Assembly (NCBI GenBank): GCA_001466705.2
Contig: LATX02000181.1
Span: forward strand, 620,001-684,000
Direction of reading: 5' to 3'
From: Moniliophthora roreri
Lineage: Eukaryota; Basidiomycota; Agaricomycetes; Agaricales; Marasmiaceae
DNA length: 64,000 nt
Position 1 is the stretch's first letter; each line of letters opens with the position of its first letter. Below the pieces are notes generated by a model, which was given only the letters and a program-made list of their open reading frames with translations, was not told the DNA's origin and did no database searches. The position numbers and the translations under genes were made by a program. Shown here piece by piece: positions 1-10,980 of the stretch.

Positions 1-859
1 GGGAATGGTTAGTTTCCAGGCCACATAATAGGCGTTGCTCTTGCAGCAGCTGCGCCTGCCATTCCTGCCTGGGAAGCTGGTCTCGGTGATGGACAAGACT
101 TTGGAAACTTTATAGCTACTATTCTCTCACCCGTCGGAGGCTTTGGGAAATTTCTCGTAGTCGTCGCTACTCTTACGCTCCCAGCCCAGAGCGCTGTCAC
201 CATGTACTCGTTTGGTGAAGATGTCTTTTTTTTTTTCGTGCGAACACTTTGCAACTTGGTTTTAATTTCGACTCTACTAGGTGTCAGCTTGATGAGCGTC
301 TCTTGGATTTTTATGAAGATTCCACGATACGTCTATTCTGTGATTGTTACCGCCATGTGAGCGCACATCCCTTCTCATGCCATTTCTCGGATCTAACCAG
401 CCCTAACGATACCAGTGTCATTCCAGTATCCATCGTCGGTGCTATCCGCTTCTTTACTACATTCCAAGAAATCATCAGTAAGTTCTTGTCGTCGTCGTCA
501 AGGACAATGCACAAGTCGATTCTTTACATATAGACATCATCGGCTACTGGGCGGCCTCGTACGCGTCCATTGTCCTGACGGAACATTTTGTGTTCCGCCG
601 CAACGACTTTTCGAAATACAAGGTACAAGAATGCTGGAGAGATCCTTCAAGGCTACCTCTTGGCGTCGCGGCTGTCATGGCATTTGGACTGTCGTTTGCA
701 TTGATTGTTCCTTCTATGAATCAGCCATGGTATACGGGGCAGTTTGCTCGAGCAGGGACGGGTGATATTGGATTAATAACAGGGTTCTTTGGTGGTGCAC
801 TCGTGTATGTGGTGTTGAGGGCCTGGGAGATCAAAGTGGGGAAAGGAAGGGATGCGTGA
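1..859 (+). CDS. NCS1 purine/cytosine permease, 3' part
   Basis: C-terminal part of a nucleobase:cation symporter-1 family permease, which imports purines or cytosine across the plasma membrane. Exons read as 20-214, 281-356, 416-477 and 534-859 (stop TGA), with canonical GT...AG introns. Recognised features are the MYSFG segment, the PRYVYSVIVTA helix and the EHFVFRR motif, all typical of fungal Fcy2-like carriers. The spliced frame is open throughout. Several hydrophobic segments follow one another, as expected for the last helices of a 12-helix carrier. The 5' end lies outside the window. The intron at 215-280 holds an 11-T run. Family assignment is firm; the exact substrate cannot be told from this part. 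Confidence 0.85.
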
Positions 860-1004
860 ATTCAAAACGTGAATTTTTTTACATTGAAATTGTTAACGTA
901 CATGTCATGGCAACGGGACGATCGATGTGTCGACGTCGGAGGCGGTTCGCCGAGCCGCTCCATTCCTTTCCCAAGGATCTGAACAGAGGGGAGAGACGAC
1001 ACGA

Positions 1005-1115
1005 CAAGGAAACAGAGAGACAGAAACAGAGAAACAGAGAAACAGAGAAAGAGACAGAGACAGAAACAGAAACAGAAACAGAAACAGAGACAGAAACAGA
1101 GAAACAGAGAAACAG
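1005..1115. repeat. GA/CA-rich microsatellite
   Basis: Imperfect tandem array of ACAGAAAC, ACAGAGAA and GAGACAGA units between the permease and ric8. It yields spurious ORFs rich in Glu-Thr repeats on one strand and Ser-Val repeats on the other. The rest of 860-1370 shows no gene; it must contain the permease terminator and the ric8 promoter. Confidence 0.9.
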
Positions 1116-1370
1116 AGACATGTGTCTCGGTGACGTGTTGTGGTTGTGTTGCTACACGGGTGGTGTTTCAGGGCGGCAGTTTAGATTCGTGTGGTTACTG
1201 ACATCGGCAACCGGAATCCGACCCGCGGCCATTTTTTCTTTGTTGCTCGCCTAAAAATTATACAGCCATGCAACTTGTTACATTGTTACTGTGATACCCT
1301 TTCGTTTTCAACCCTCACCTCGTCTAGTTCTGGCTTCCATATTCATTATTTTTGTCCTAATTTGCTTGTT

Positions 1371-3422
1371 ATGACCGATGTCTTCCGCGCGTACTCTGCT
1401 CTCTCTGCTTCGTCTTCAAGGGCCCTAGTTGCTGACGTTCTTCAGTCAATAATAGACGGTACGGTCCTTTTTTCTCAATTGAACTGTCATTTCGTCTGCT
1501 AATCGTTGCCTAGCACCCCCCTTCGCTATCGACCACTCGAGTCGTGCCGAACTAATTCAAGTTCTTCTCAAGGATATCAAGTTGGCTGGTTCCAAATCGA
1601 GATTAACCAATAAAGGTCCGTTGATACAGCGCGCTTTTCTTTCTAGTTTTGGTTCTCACTATTTGCCTTGTAATGTAGAAGCGTCACAAGCATTACTCGC
1701 AGTCAAGACCCTCGGAAAAGTCGGCCATGGTTCAGAATACCTCGCAACTCCATCAGGCTTGTCCAGCTTATTATCCATTTCGATTGGGTACAAAGACGAC
1801 GTGGAGGCCAACTGTGAAGCACTCAGATGTATCGCCAATGCCATGTTACTCTTTGATCAGGCGCGGGTCTTGTTTACTTCAAAAGAGGTTATGGGCGGAG
1901 AAACTGTGGTCACCATGCTTAGTGTGAGTTTACTTCTCTCTCGGATGGAGGATGTCGGAAGGAGTTTTGGATGGGTAACGCCCATGTGGATTTCATGCAG
2001 TGCCCATCCGCGATCCGATCCACGCAAATCCGCTCACAGTTATTCTTCCTAACAGAAAGCAGCAAACCCAGACCAAATATTCACATTATCCAGAATCCTC
2101 TTCCTCGCTACCGCCACTAGATCATCATTCATTCTCTCTCTCGTTGAAGAAAAACACCATGGACGAACTATCATTGAAATCATTTCCAATAAACTCGACT
2201 TGACTATGGGCAGCTTACTGGCAGGACGCAAATCTGCTAGAGAAGCCATGACCGATTTACTCAAATTCACGTTCAACATCTTGTTTTTATACCCCAAAGT
2301 AAGTGCTTCGCTAACTCTTTGTATTGTACTAAATTTTTTGTTATATACCTGCAGATGATCAACGCAAATGGAGATTGGAGTCCTAGATTGGACGGGATCC
2401 TTCCGCCACTCTTGCGTGTCTATTATTCACTCCCCCCGTCCTTTCCGGTACCGCTAATTGCTCCATTAACACACGTCATTCATTCCCTTATTACCATTCC
2501 GATAAACCGACATTTACGCCCCGTCTGGTTTGGCGTATCTTCATCATCATCAAGTAGACGAACCTCGTCGAGTCATCGTCATCATCATCATCATCATCCA
2601 CCACGGCCCGTCACCGCCCATGCTAAAATTTCATCTCCGACACCCCCTTCTTCCTCGATACCAATGTCAATGTTGCGGCATAGTATATCCACGTCAATAC
2701 CCGACCAACGGAATATCATCACCGGAGCCAGATCAACGACCCTAGATAGAGCACTTTCCGTTCTCTCAGGTGGCAAACGATCGCTCTCACGTTCACCATC
2801 TCCTATACATCCCGACATTGTCCAACGAACGCAAGATCTTCTCGACATCTGTTTCACGTTTTATTTCCCCAACCCGGATTCTCCTACCTATTCGAAACAT
2901 AACGAGGCTATCGACGAGACTCTCTCTCCACTCGTCATTTTGTTAACGAGACTTTGTAAAGCCGACGCTGTGACACGACAACGGATATCGGACTGGATAG
3001 TTCCTGATCATCTTGATAGGAGTCCTCATAGACCCCTGGAGGCGCGGAACGATTTCCTGGGACGATGTTTACGGATACTCCAGGCACATGGCGGCAGGCT
3101 AAAAGAAAGCATAGGAGAGCTCCTGTACGCCATGTGCGGAGAAGATGCTTGGGTGTTGAGTAGCAAAGTTGGGTATGGGAACGTTGCGGGTTTCTTATTC
3201 AATAAGGGAATCTTGAGCGCGCCGCCTCCGCCTCTTACTACTACTAGTACAACAGATGGGATAAATCCAATAACGGGGACCGAGTTTACTACGCCGCGGC
3301 CGTCGAGTTCAACGCCAGAGATGACGGAGGAGGAGAAGGAAGCTGAGATGGACAAGTTGCTTGTTCTTTTTGATCGGTTGGAGAGAGCGGGTCCTAGACC
3401 GAAGGTAAAGGTCAAGGGATGA
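1371..3422 (+). CDS. ric8: Synembryn / RIC8 guanine-nucleotide exchange factor
   Basis: RIC8 is a chaperone and exchange factor for heterotrimeric G-protein alpha subunits in the cytosol. Exons 1371-1458, 1514-1615, 1679-1923, 2056-2298 and 2355-3422 join to 1746 nt (581 residues) with all phases matching. Family blocks seen are an armadillo-like N-terminal half with EANCEALRCIANA, the ISRILFLATA-like segment, DLDRS...FLGRCLRIL, the VGYGNVAGFLFNKGI motif and the acidic C-terminus MTEEEKEAEMDKLLVLFDRL. Residues near 285-310 form a Ser/Arg/His-rich insert containing six consecutive His, probably a disordered loop. The gene converges on FunK1-A downstream. Pieces of its last exon recur at 6729, 7893 and 12787, but only this copy is complete. 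Confidence 0.9.
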
Positions 3423-4128
3423 TCGAACGTTCGACGTCAAAAGAAAAAAGAAAAAAAAAGGACCTTTTAATCAATGCCCACTTGTACGATCTTGAGATGA
3501 CCTCGGTAATTTTTTTCTTGTCTTTGCTTTTTTTCTTGATTCGCTGTATCGGTTACTTTACTCGATGACAAGTAGTACTTATAATTCAATACCACCGTAC
3601 CACACGTACACGTATATATATGTTTATAAATATATATATCCCTCAGATGCAGATTTTGACTGGTCTCTAATTCTGAGATGCCGCGGAGATGGTAACCAAC
3701 CACCAGAGGTCTGACGTACATTGGCGATAGTTGGCGACTTGGCCGCGTTTCAATGATAATTACATACCTCTGAATGTAAAGCTCGGAAGTGGAGTCTGCT
3801 AGGACCCCTGGGTGGGTGAAGCGGATCTCAAATTTGGCCAAGGATCTGTGAGGGAGCCGCAGGTGTTTTGTGTCATTATTAATTATCACTATCCCTATTT
3901 ACAAGCTTCCAGAGCAAATGAAGAAAACAGCTATGATATCGGTGATAGATACGTGTGGGGAGCAGTCATGAAGAAAGGGCTTAGCCGCAACACTTCTTCA
4001 CACTGAGACTGTTCCAGTGCCACTGCCAGAGGGTTGCTCCTGCATGGACTTGTGCTCACTGTCACCAGAACGAGTACCAACTGGACTGGAGGGCAACCAA
4101 TAGAGTCGCGGTCTTTCTTGATCCGAGC
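3423..4128. repeat. ric8-FunK1 intergenic unit, master copy
   Basis: Spacer between two convergent genes. It starts with an A-rich tract after the ric8 stop, then CT-rich and TATATA-rich stretches, and ends in the 3' region of FunK1-A. Versions recur after every ric8-derived fragment: 12965-13672 (close), 8078-8680 (diverged), 6785-7145, 16860-17225 and 17625-17997. It carries the decayed last codons of the FunK1 reading frame at 3998-4128, beyond the TAG at 4129-4131. Confidence 0.7.
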
Positions 4129-6312
4129 CTAGGTCGTGTTGATCCCGCGATGTCGAGGCTCGTGCGTGAGCTTGTCCGGCTGTGCGATGGCTGCATCGAA
4201 GAGTGCTAGCATCCAATCCGATTGTTTCAAATTCTCCATTGAATCAATGTACCGCTGGACTGGATGTGTCGCTACCAGTTGTGCGTAGAGCGGATTGGCC
4301 TTGGTTTCTTCAAAATCCTCCAATTGATCCTTGTCAGGACCTGGTTTGTATCGCACTGCTAAAGCGTCCTCCAGCTCGACAATGAGATCCTTCAAAGCCC
4401 CATCTTCCAATTGTGCATTCTTCGCCATCTTTCGAAGCGCGAACAGCGCAACCTTGCCATCACCGCCCTTGGATTTCCCACCTTCGCGCTTCCAACAGTA
4501 ATTGTAGATAGATGCGAGCATCTCCTCGACATCTTCAACGTCGAGCTCATGTGGACCATAGATAAGGGTAATCCAGCAAAGAACATGGAAGAAGGATTCG
4601 AGGTCATCCACGCGTTCATGTTCGACAGTTCCGGGTGGTTTGTACAGCAGCTTAGCAGACATAAACTGCCAAGTTCCCTACACGAACAGATAATCAGCTC
4701 CGTTGCTCATGAGCAGAGGTAATACAATAGCAACTCACTGTTCGCACAGGAGCACGTGGGCGTTGGTCATTCTCGTGCTTGCTGAAGTCCCAGTCGATGA
4801 GCATGCCGCCTTCGTCAGTAATCAGGATGTTGCCAACGCTGATATCTTGATGAAGAATTCTGGCCTTCTCCAATGCATCCTTGTGTGCTAGAGAGGAGAT
4901 AGCGTTAGAAAGAAAGCTAGGCGAACACATTGACAAAACAGCTTACCTTGAACAGCATCTCTAATCGCTTTCACTAGCTCCAACGTTGTCTTGAAATCCC
5001 AAAGATTCCTCCCGACTTGCTTGAAAACAATAAAGTAATGCCGATGAACGCGAAGCGAGGCGGTCCCATTGAATTCCTTATGTGTAACTGTTTCCTGCCA
5101 TCTACCGGGAGCATTTCCGTGAGCCAAGACGTCGGGAATACCTTTGACTCCGGCATCCTTAAGCGCTCTGTAGACCATCCCTTCCTTCTCCTGATCGCCT
5201 AAGACACTACGCCAAGTATCCTTCAAGTAGACAAGATTGCCCGCTTCGTCGACAACAACTAGTCCACGCGTACAACGGCCAACAAGTAAAATGCTGCTTT
5301 CAAATCCCAACTTTCCGCCGTAGTAATTCTTCGTCGTCTCCGTCTCTTCATCGAACACGCTGAACTTCCACATCTTGGCATCAGCCTTCAGATTGAGCAA
5401 ACTCTTGGCTCGCTCGACATTCGGGTCCTGGTCATTAGCGAGCTTGATGCAAGGGTCGTGACCGCGAGCTTCAGCGTCAGCAAAGCTGAACCGCCATAAA
5501 AAGTCGGCAAGATGGGGTTCCTCTGCGTAGTCGAATTTCTGCGAAACGATGGCGCCACCTCGGTCCCAGCGAATGAGGCGAGCGTGCTTGTTGGAAATCC
5601 AGACGGAGAAGAGGTGCGTCCGGAATTGGCTGGACATGACGCTACCTGCATAAGTATCCGTTTGAGCCTCGGTAGCCGTGGCAGATTGGGTGCTTTTCAC
5701 AAAAGGTTTGTCATTATCGTCCAAGCCATCCTTTGAAACATCCTCGGTTTTTAGTTCAAGGAATGTTTCTATGAGCCTGGCATCTGTGCCTCCGCCAATC
5801 ACCGTGCCCTGCTTAAAGAGACTGATGTCGGGCTTCATCTCGTCCACGTGGTGTGCAGGGATGTTCTTGTCGCCCAAACTACCTGTGTTTACAGCTTCAA
5901 GCGTCGGGCAGAACGGTTGCATAGCGTCCACCTAATTATAAAGTGAATCAGCGTAAGCAAGTCTAAAGGAGTTTGTTGAACGCACCATTTTGTCATACAT
6001 GTCCGTCTCTGATACCCATTCCTCTGCCTTGCCGTTGTTGACCTCATCAACTTGTACCAAGGCTTCTGCAACCTTTCTAAAGGCCGCCTTGTCCTTCTGA
6101 CTGAAATCGAACCTGTCTGCAACTGGTCGCTGACCGAGATAATTGTCGAGAAATTCTGCGGGTGGGACATGTCCGTGATCATGGTCCTTCATTTCGGTTT
6201 CCATTTCTTCGAAACTAGTGAGAGTATAACTGTTGGTGTAAATATTCTGACAATTAGTTCCAGGGTTTCGAGGAGTAGCGTTGGACAGGAGTCGCTGTGC
6301 AGTCTGACTCAT
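4129..6312 (-). CDS. FunK1-type fungal protein kinase, copy A (complete)
   Basis: Member of the fungal-specific FunK1 protein kinase family, expanded in mushrooms; substrates are unknown. Exons on the minus strand are 6312-5986, 5931-4947, 4887-4739 and 4677-4129, giving 2010 nt (669 residues) with matching phases. Exon 3 has the catalytic loop HQDISVGNILI (HxD...N) and LIDWDFS in the metal-binding position. Exon 4 opens with GTWQFMSAKLL and continues with DDLESFFHVLCWI, both FunK1 hallmarks. Start ATG at 6312 gives MSQTAQRLLS, matched by the fragment at 21766. Compared with copy D the last exon ends early: a CAG of copy D is TAG here, removing about 40 Ser/Arg-rich residues. Whether the shorter protein is functional is unknown. 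Confidence 0.85.
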
Positions 6313-6728
6313 GGTGAGAATGAGAAAACTGGATATCTGACAGCATCTTGAGGGAGCGTGAACAATGGTCGTGGGCCAAGAGCAAGGATTGGAAATCACG
6401 AACGTGACCGTGAAACGATCACTGCCACACGTCGGAGTCCGCCGGCAATGTTTTTGCACAAGAATATTTGAAGTTTTGCTTGCATCGGCAATGGTTCTGC
6501 AGGATCTCAAATGAAACTGTGCGTCTCTCATGGAACTGAACACACCCATTAAAGGAAACTAATATGTCGGTGGGGTATCCGGTGAGCTTCTAATTCAGAC
6601 TGGTAATGTTTTTCCAGACGCTGATACTACTCATGACTCTCATTGACTAATAAAAGAACGAATACGAGGAGCAGCGTATCACGGTGGGCTCAAAGACACC
6701 CCGAGGCCTTTTCCTCTGATCGTCGCGG
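6313..6728. promoter_or_regulatory. FunK1 upstream region joined to AAD upstream region
   Basis: Sequence upstream of FunK1-A, closely related to 21767-22200. From about 6590 it matches the DNA that precedes the AAD copies at 10640-10800 and 22140-22270. In the complete module this would be a shared region between divergently transcribed FunK1 (-) and AAD (+). Here it stops abruptly near 6728 and runs into ric8-derived sequence, so it drives no AAD gene. Promoter role is inferred from position only. Confidence 0.5.
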
Positions 6729-7298
6729 AATTGGGTACGGAAATGTTGCGGGTTTCTTTTCAAGTCGCTGCGTGTCAATGATCATTGATATTTCTGAATA
6801 TGATAGAGTTCGGAAATGGAGTCTGCTAAGACCTGTGGGTGAAGTGGATCTCAGATTTGGACAAGAACCAGGCTTGGTGGATCTAGCACCCGTATTGGGA
6901 CAAAGGAAGCCCGCTGTGAGCTGCATTAACGTTGTGTGAACGCTTGTGGAGGTGCTCTCTCACAGCCGCAGGTGATAGCTCAGTTTCAAGTTCAATCCAG
7001 CACTTTGCTGTCATTGATAGTTACTATCCATATTTACAAGCTTCCAGAGCAGATGAAGAAACGTCAACTACAATATTGTACAGAAAATGGTGAGAGATGC
7101 GTGAGCAGGATGAGATAAAACATTATGGGAAATAGTCATGAAAGAAAAGCTTAGCCACCACGCTTCTTCATTGAAACTGTTCCACTGCCACTGCCAGAGG
7201 GTTGCTCCCGCACGGATTTGCGCTTGTTGTCACCAGAGCGAGTATCAACTCGACTGGAAGTAACCAATGAAGTAACCAATGAAGTCGCAGTCTTCTCG
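6729..7298. repeat. Chimeric block: ric8 tail + spacer + FunK1 3' end (copy 1)
   Basis: Begins with a short ric8 piece coding the YGNVAGF motif on the plus strand (about 6733-6760), then spacer DNA related to 3750-4000. It ends in the minus-strand 3' end of a FunK1 gene (7146-7298) coding RSGDNKRKSVREQPSGSGT and the KKRGG end. Near-identical copies lie at 16800-17359 and 17567-18000. The ORFs here (for example 6643-6939) are accidental products of the fusion. The block ends at the n at 7299. Confidence 0.75.
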
Positions 7299-7299
7299 N

Positions 7300-7490
7300 G
7301 GAAGACATGGGCAGGGCGCCAAAGTGATTGGTGACATGGTTCGGTAACAGATTGGGTTCATTGGCTGAAGGACAGCATCCTTCACCATCAGCACTGTACT
7401 GTACATTCTGCTCGAAATCTCTGTGATAGTACGGTACCAGTACCTGTAAAGCCGTTACTGTATCACCTGTCAGTACAGCGATGGTTCAAA
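7300..7490. other. Unassigned segment at contig start
   Basis: No match to the other module parts was seen. It has a short inverted arrangement of GTAC-containing words around 7425-7470. I see no gene in it. Confidence 0.4.
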
Positions 7491-7895
7491 GCCCTACTGA
7501 TGCTGAACAACAAAAATGCCTCGAATCAGGCAAACATGGCTGGAAGATGTTCGGCCCAGGATGGAAGAGGACTGACGCAGAAGTTGAAGGTTTCGAGAGT
7601 GCTTGAAAAGGTTGCAGTGAAGTGGGTGTGAAGAGTATCATTTCTGGTAAGTGTTCCAAGTCACATTTCACAATCCGATTGCTGACAGCAATGCAAAAGG
7701 GAAGTTGAAGTCTGAAAGTTGAACAGCTGCAGCAGAACCTTGAGGCACTGGATATTATGCTTTCGGCTGAACAAATCAAGTTCTTGGAGAACGGTCAGGT
7801 CGAGTTTGAGGTCGGGTTCCCGATATCGATGATTGTGAGTTTGGTCTTGATTTTGGTTTCGATTTTGATTTCTGACGATACGTCGTTGATTTAGA
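7491..7895 (+). pseudogene. AAD aldo/keto reductase 3' fragment
   Basis: 3' third of an aryl-alcohol dehydrogenase-like gene, aligned by eye to AAD-1, -2 and -3. The pieces KVEQLQQNLEALDI and SAEQIKFLE are recognisable, and the frame is broken between them and the upstream GWKRTDAEVEG-like part. An intron-like GTGAGT...TTTAG follows at about 7832-7890. Where the other copies continue with the GDGS...LFMGLK exon, this one runs directly into ric8-derived sequence. It has no 5' half and no catalytic residues, so it is a dead fragment. Confidence 0.7.
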
Positions 7896-8077
7896 ACAAC
7901 GGAATATCATCGCCGGAGCCAGATCAACGTCCCTAGATAGAGCGCTTTCCGTTCTCTCAGCGCTCTCACGTTCGCCATCTCCTATACCAGCTCTATATCC
8001 GGACATTGTACAACGAATGCAAGATTTTCTCGAAATTTGTTTCACGTTTTACTTCCCCAACCCTAATCCTCACCATT
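7893..8077 (+). pseudogene. ric8 last-exon fragment (middle part)
   Basis: Diverged copy of ric8 2706-2890. It codes RNIIAGARST, LDRALSVLS, SRSPSP and DFLEICFTFYFPNPN in an open frame. It lacks the GGKR segment present in ric8 and has replaced codons after PSP, so it is older than the near-identical 12787 fragment. The following DNA (8078 on) is the ric8 3' flank, meaning about 500 nt of the end of the gene are missing between them. Confidence 0.8.
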
Positions 8078-8680
8078 GTATGATCTAAGATGACCTCAGT
8101 AATTCCCCTGTTTTCGCTTTTTCTTTTTTTTTTTTTTCGCTGGATCGATTACCTTACTCGACGACAAGTAGTACTATAATTAATGCCACGTACGCATATA
8201 TATATCCCCAAGATTTTGACTAACGACTTGTGTATATCCTTAAATGTAATCCAGATTCATGGAGATAGTAACTACCAGTCCGACGTACGTCGTCGACTTA
8301 TCCACGTATCAATGATATTACCTCTGAACATAAAGCTCGAAAATGGAGTCTGCTAGGACCCGGTGGAGCGGGTAGGTGAAGTGGATCTCAGCTTTGGACA
8401 AGAACCAGGCTTGGTGGGTCTAGCACCCGTATTGGGTTTAGACGGTTGGGACAAGGGAAGCCCGCTGTGAGCTGCATTAACATTACGTGAACGCTTGTGG
8501 AGGTGCTCCCTCAGAGCCACAGGTGATAGCCCGGTTTCAAGTTCAGTACAGTGCTATGCCATTTTGGTTTATTACTATCTCTATTTACAAGCTTCCAGAG
8601 CAGATGAAGAAACGTCAACTATGATATTGTATAGAAAATGGTGAGAGATGCGTGACCAGGATGATATGAAACATTATGGC
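8078..8680. repeat. Diverged copy of the ric8-FunK1 spacer
   Basis: Related to 3490-4000: CT-rich tract, TATATATCCCC, then the words GGAGTCTGCTAGGACC and ACAAGCTTCCAGAGC in the same order. No coding potential seen. Confidence 0.65.
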
Positions 8681-8904
8681 TTCCTTTTCGAATCGGTGGT
8701 GCGAAGAAGTAACTTTGACAAGGTGACGGTGACGGTCTCCCAACGAGGGCGTGCCTAAACGCGAACAACAGTGGTCTCGCTCATAGTTGAGCTGACCTTC
8801 ATTGGTTACTTCGGCGCCACAAGGACTAGGCTCGGACCCACCACAGCTAGAAAGCAAAAAGTCCGAACAGGCACTCGAAAAGGCCGACACGCTACCGACG
8901 TAGC
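8681..8904. other. Foreign ~220-bp segment replacing the FunK1 C-terminus
   Basis: Sequence with no counterpart in the other module copies, inserted where the final FunK1 codons and stop should be. It ends at the point where the FunK1-E frame breaks after SDWMLAL. Origin unknown. Confidence 0.5.
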
Positions 8905-9898
8905 TTAAGTGCTAACATCCAATCCGATTGTTTCAACTTCTCCATCGAATCGAGGTACATTCGTACTGGATGCGTAGCGAGCAGCGGGGCATAATCTGGC
9001 ATGGCCTTACTTTTGATGTAGTTGTCCCGTTGATCCTTGTCGGGACCGTCATTGTATCGCACAGCTAAAGCTTTCTCGAGCTCGACAATGAGATCCTTCA
9101 AAGGCCCATCTTCCAACTGCGCCTCCTTCGCCATCTTTCGAACCGCAAACAGCGCAATCTTACCATCACCGCCCTCGGGTATGTCGCCAGCACACTTCCA
9201 CCAGCAATTGTAGACAGCTTCGAGCATCAGCTTGACGCGCTCAACGGCGAGCCCGTGTGGACCATAGATAAGAGCGATCCAGCAAAGAACGTGGAAGAAG
9301 GATTCGAGGTCATCTGCACGTTCATGTTCGACACTTCCAGGTGGTTTGGACAGCAGCTTAGCAGACATAAACTGCCAAGTTCCCTACACGAGCAGATAAT
9401 CAGTTCCGTCGCTCACGAGCAGAGGTAATAAAATAGCAACTCACCGTTCGCACAGGTGCACGTGGGCGTTGGATGTCCTCGTGCTTGCTGAAGTCCCAGT
9501 CAATGAGCATGCCGCCTTCGTCAGTAATCAGGATGTTGCCAGCGCTGATATCTCGATGAAGAATTTTGGCCTTCTCCAGTGCATCCTTGTGTGCTAGAGA
9601 GAGATGGCGTCAGAGAAAGCTAGATGAAACACGTCGACCAAACGCTTACCTTGAACAGCATCCCTGATCGCTTTTACTAGCTCCAACGTCGTCTTAAAAT
9701 GCCAGAGATTCCTCCCGACTTGCTTGAAAACAATGAAGTAATGCCGATGAACGCGAAGCGAGGCGGTCCCATTGGGTTCCTCGTGCGTAACTGTTTCCTG
9801 CCATCTACCGGGAGCATCTCCGTGAGCCAAGACGTCGGGAATGCCTTTGACTCCGGCGGCCTTAAGTGCACTGTAGATCTTTCCTTCCTGCTCCTGGT
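8892..9898 (-). pseudogene. FunK1 kinase copy E, both ends missing
   Basis: Minus-strand FunK1 pieces: end of exon 2 (9898-9653, coding VTHEEPNGTASLRVHRHYF), exon 3 (about 9591-9444, with a HRDISAGNILI catalytic loop) and most of exon 4 (about 9382-8892, with SAKLLSKPPGSVEHERADD and FFHVLCWIALIYG). The last exon is cut after KQSDWMLAL and ends in five foreign codons and a stop. The 5' end is lost at the n at 9899. The catalytic loop is intact, so the kinase core may once have been active. It is more like copies C and D than A and B. Confidence 0.75.
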
Positions 9899-9899
9899 N

Positions 9900-10573
9900 G
9901 AGCAGAGGTAATAAAATAGCAACTCACCGTTCGCACAGGTGCACGTGGGCGTTGGATGTCCTCGTGCTTGCTGAAGTCCCAGTCAATGAGCATGCCGCCT
10001 TCGTCAGTAATCAGGATGTTGCCAGCGCTGATATCTCGATGAAGAATTTTGGCCTTCTCCAGTGCATCCTTGTGTGCTAGAGAGAGATGTCGTCAGAGAA
10101 AGCTAGATGAAACACGTCGACGAACAGCTTACCTTGAACAGCATCCCTAATCGCTTTTACTAGCTCCAACGTCGTCTTAAAATGCCAGAGATTCCTCCCG
10201 ACTTGCTTGAAAACAATAAAGTAATGCCGATGAACGCGAAGCGAGGCGGTCCCATTGGTTTCCTCATGCGTAACTGTTTCCTGCCATCTACCGGGAGCAT
10301 CTCCGTGAGCCAAGACGTCGGGAATGCCTTTGACTCCGGCGGCCTTAAGTGCACTGTAGATCTTTCCTTCCTGCTCCTGGTCTTCTACAAGAATACGCCA
10401 GGTATCTTTCAAGTAGACCAGATTACCCGCTTCGTCGACAACAACTAATCCACGCGTACAACGGCCAACAGGTGAACAGCTGCTTTCAAATGCCAACTTT
10501 CCGCCGTAGTAACACTTCGTTGTGTTCGTCTCTTCATCGAACACGCTGAACTTCCATACCCTGTTGTAAGTCT
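9900..10573 (-). pseudogene. FunK1 kinase copy F, middle fragment
   Basis: Partial FunK1 on a short contig: exon 2 (10573-10134) with WKFSVFDEETNTTKCYYGGK, RGLVVVDEAGNLVYLKDTW and VKAIRDAVQ, then most of exon 3 (10072-9925) with the catalytic loop. Its first ~480 bases nearly repeat 9419-9898 on the preceding contig, with few differences. The two may be alleles or unmerged copies of one locus instead of true neighbours. Incomplete at both ends because of the assembly, so real disruption cannot be judged. Confidence 0.7.
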
Positions 10574-10574
10574 N

Positions 10575-10980
10575 CAGGATCCCAAAAGAAACCGGATGTT
10601 CCTTACTGATACACAAGAAGGCTTGGACCCATTCAAGGAAGCTAACACGGCTTATCCGGTGAGCTTCTAACTCAGACTAGTAATGGTTTTGCAGACACTG
10701 ATATCAGTGACTCCCATTGAGCATTAAAATGAACGAATACGAGGAGCCGCCAGTCACGGTGGGCTCGGATACACCCAGAGCCCTTTCCTCTGATTGTCGC
10801 GGTGAATTCGAATTGATGTCTCCGAGTTTCACTTCTTGCAAAGTACACTTCCGGACGTCATACACCGTACGGGTCATTGGGCGCGTCATTCGACGGCTAA
10901 GGGTCCGCCAGAGCAGAGGAGCAGAGTCTCAGAGAATCCACGTCCATGCTCGAGCCATTCTTCAAAAGCTGGTTGCTGCG
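10575..10980 (+). promoter_or_regulatory. Upstream region of AAD-1
   Basis: DNA preceding AAD-1, closely matching 22050-22466 before AAD-3 and, in part, 6590-6728, 16665-16800 and 17430-17567. An ATTAAAATG word occurs at about 10725. No operator-like motif could be identified. Confidence 0.4.

Noticed and set aside
856..1254. Plus-strand ORF of Glu-Thr repeats downstream of the permease
   Set aside because: It is the translation of a microsatellite, with no start context or family feature.
2319..2354. Upstream extension of the last ric8 ORF
   Set aside because: These bases are intron 4; a CTGCAG acceptor at 2354 and phase agreement set the exon start at 2355.
6643..7118. Repeated plus-strand ORFs (98 and 60 codons), also at 16723 and 17490
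   Set aside because: They cross the fusion of AAD upstream, ric8 and spacer DNA and only look conserved because the whole block is duplicated.
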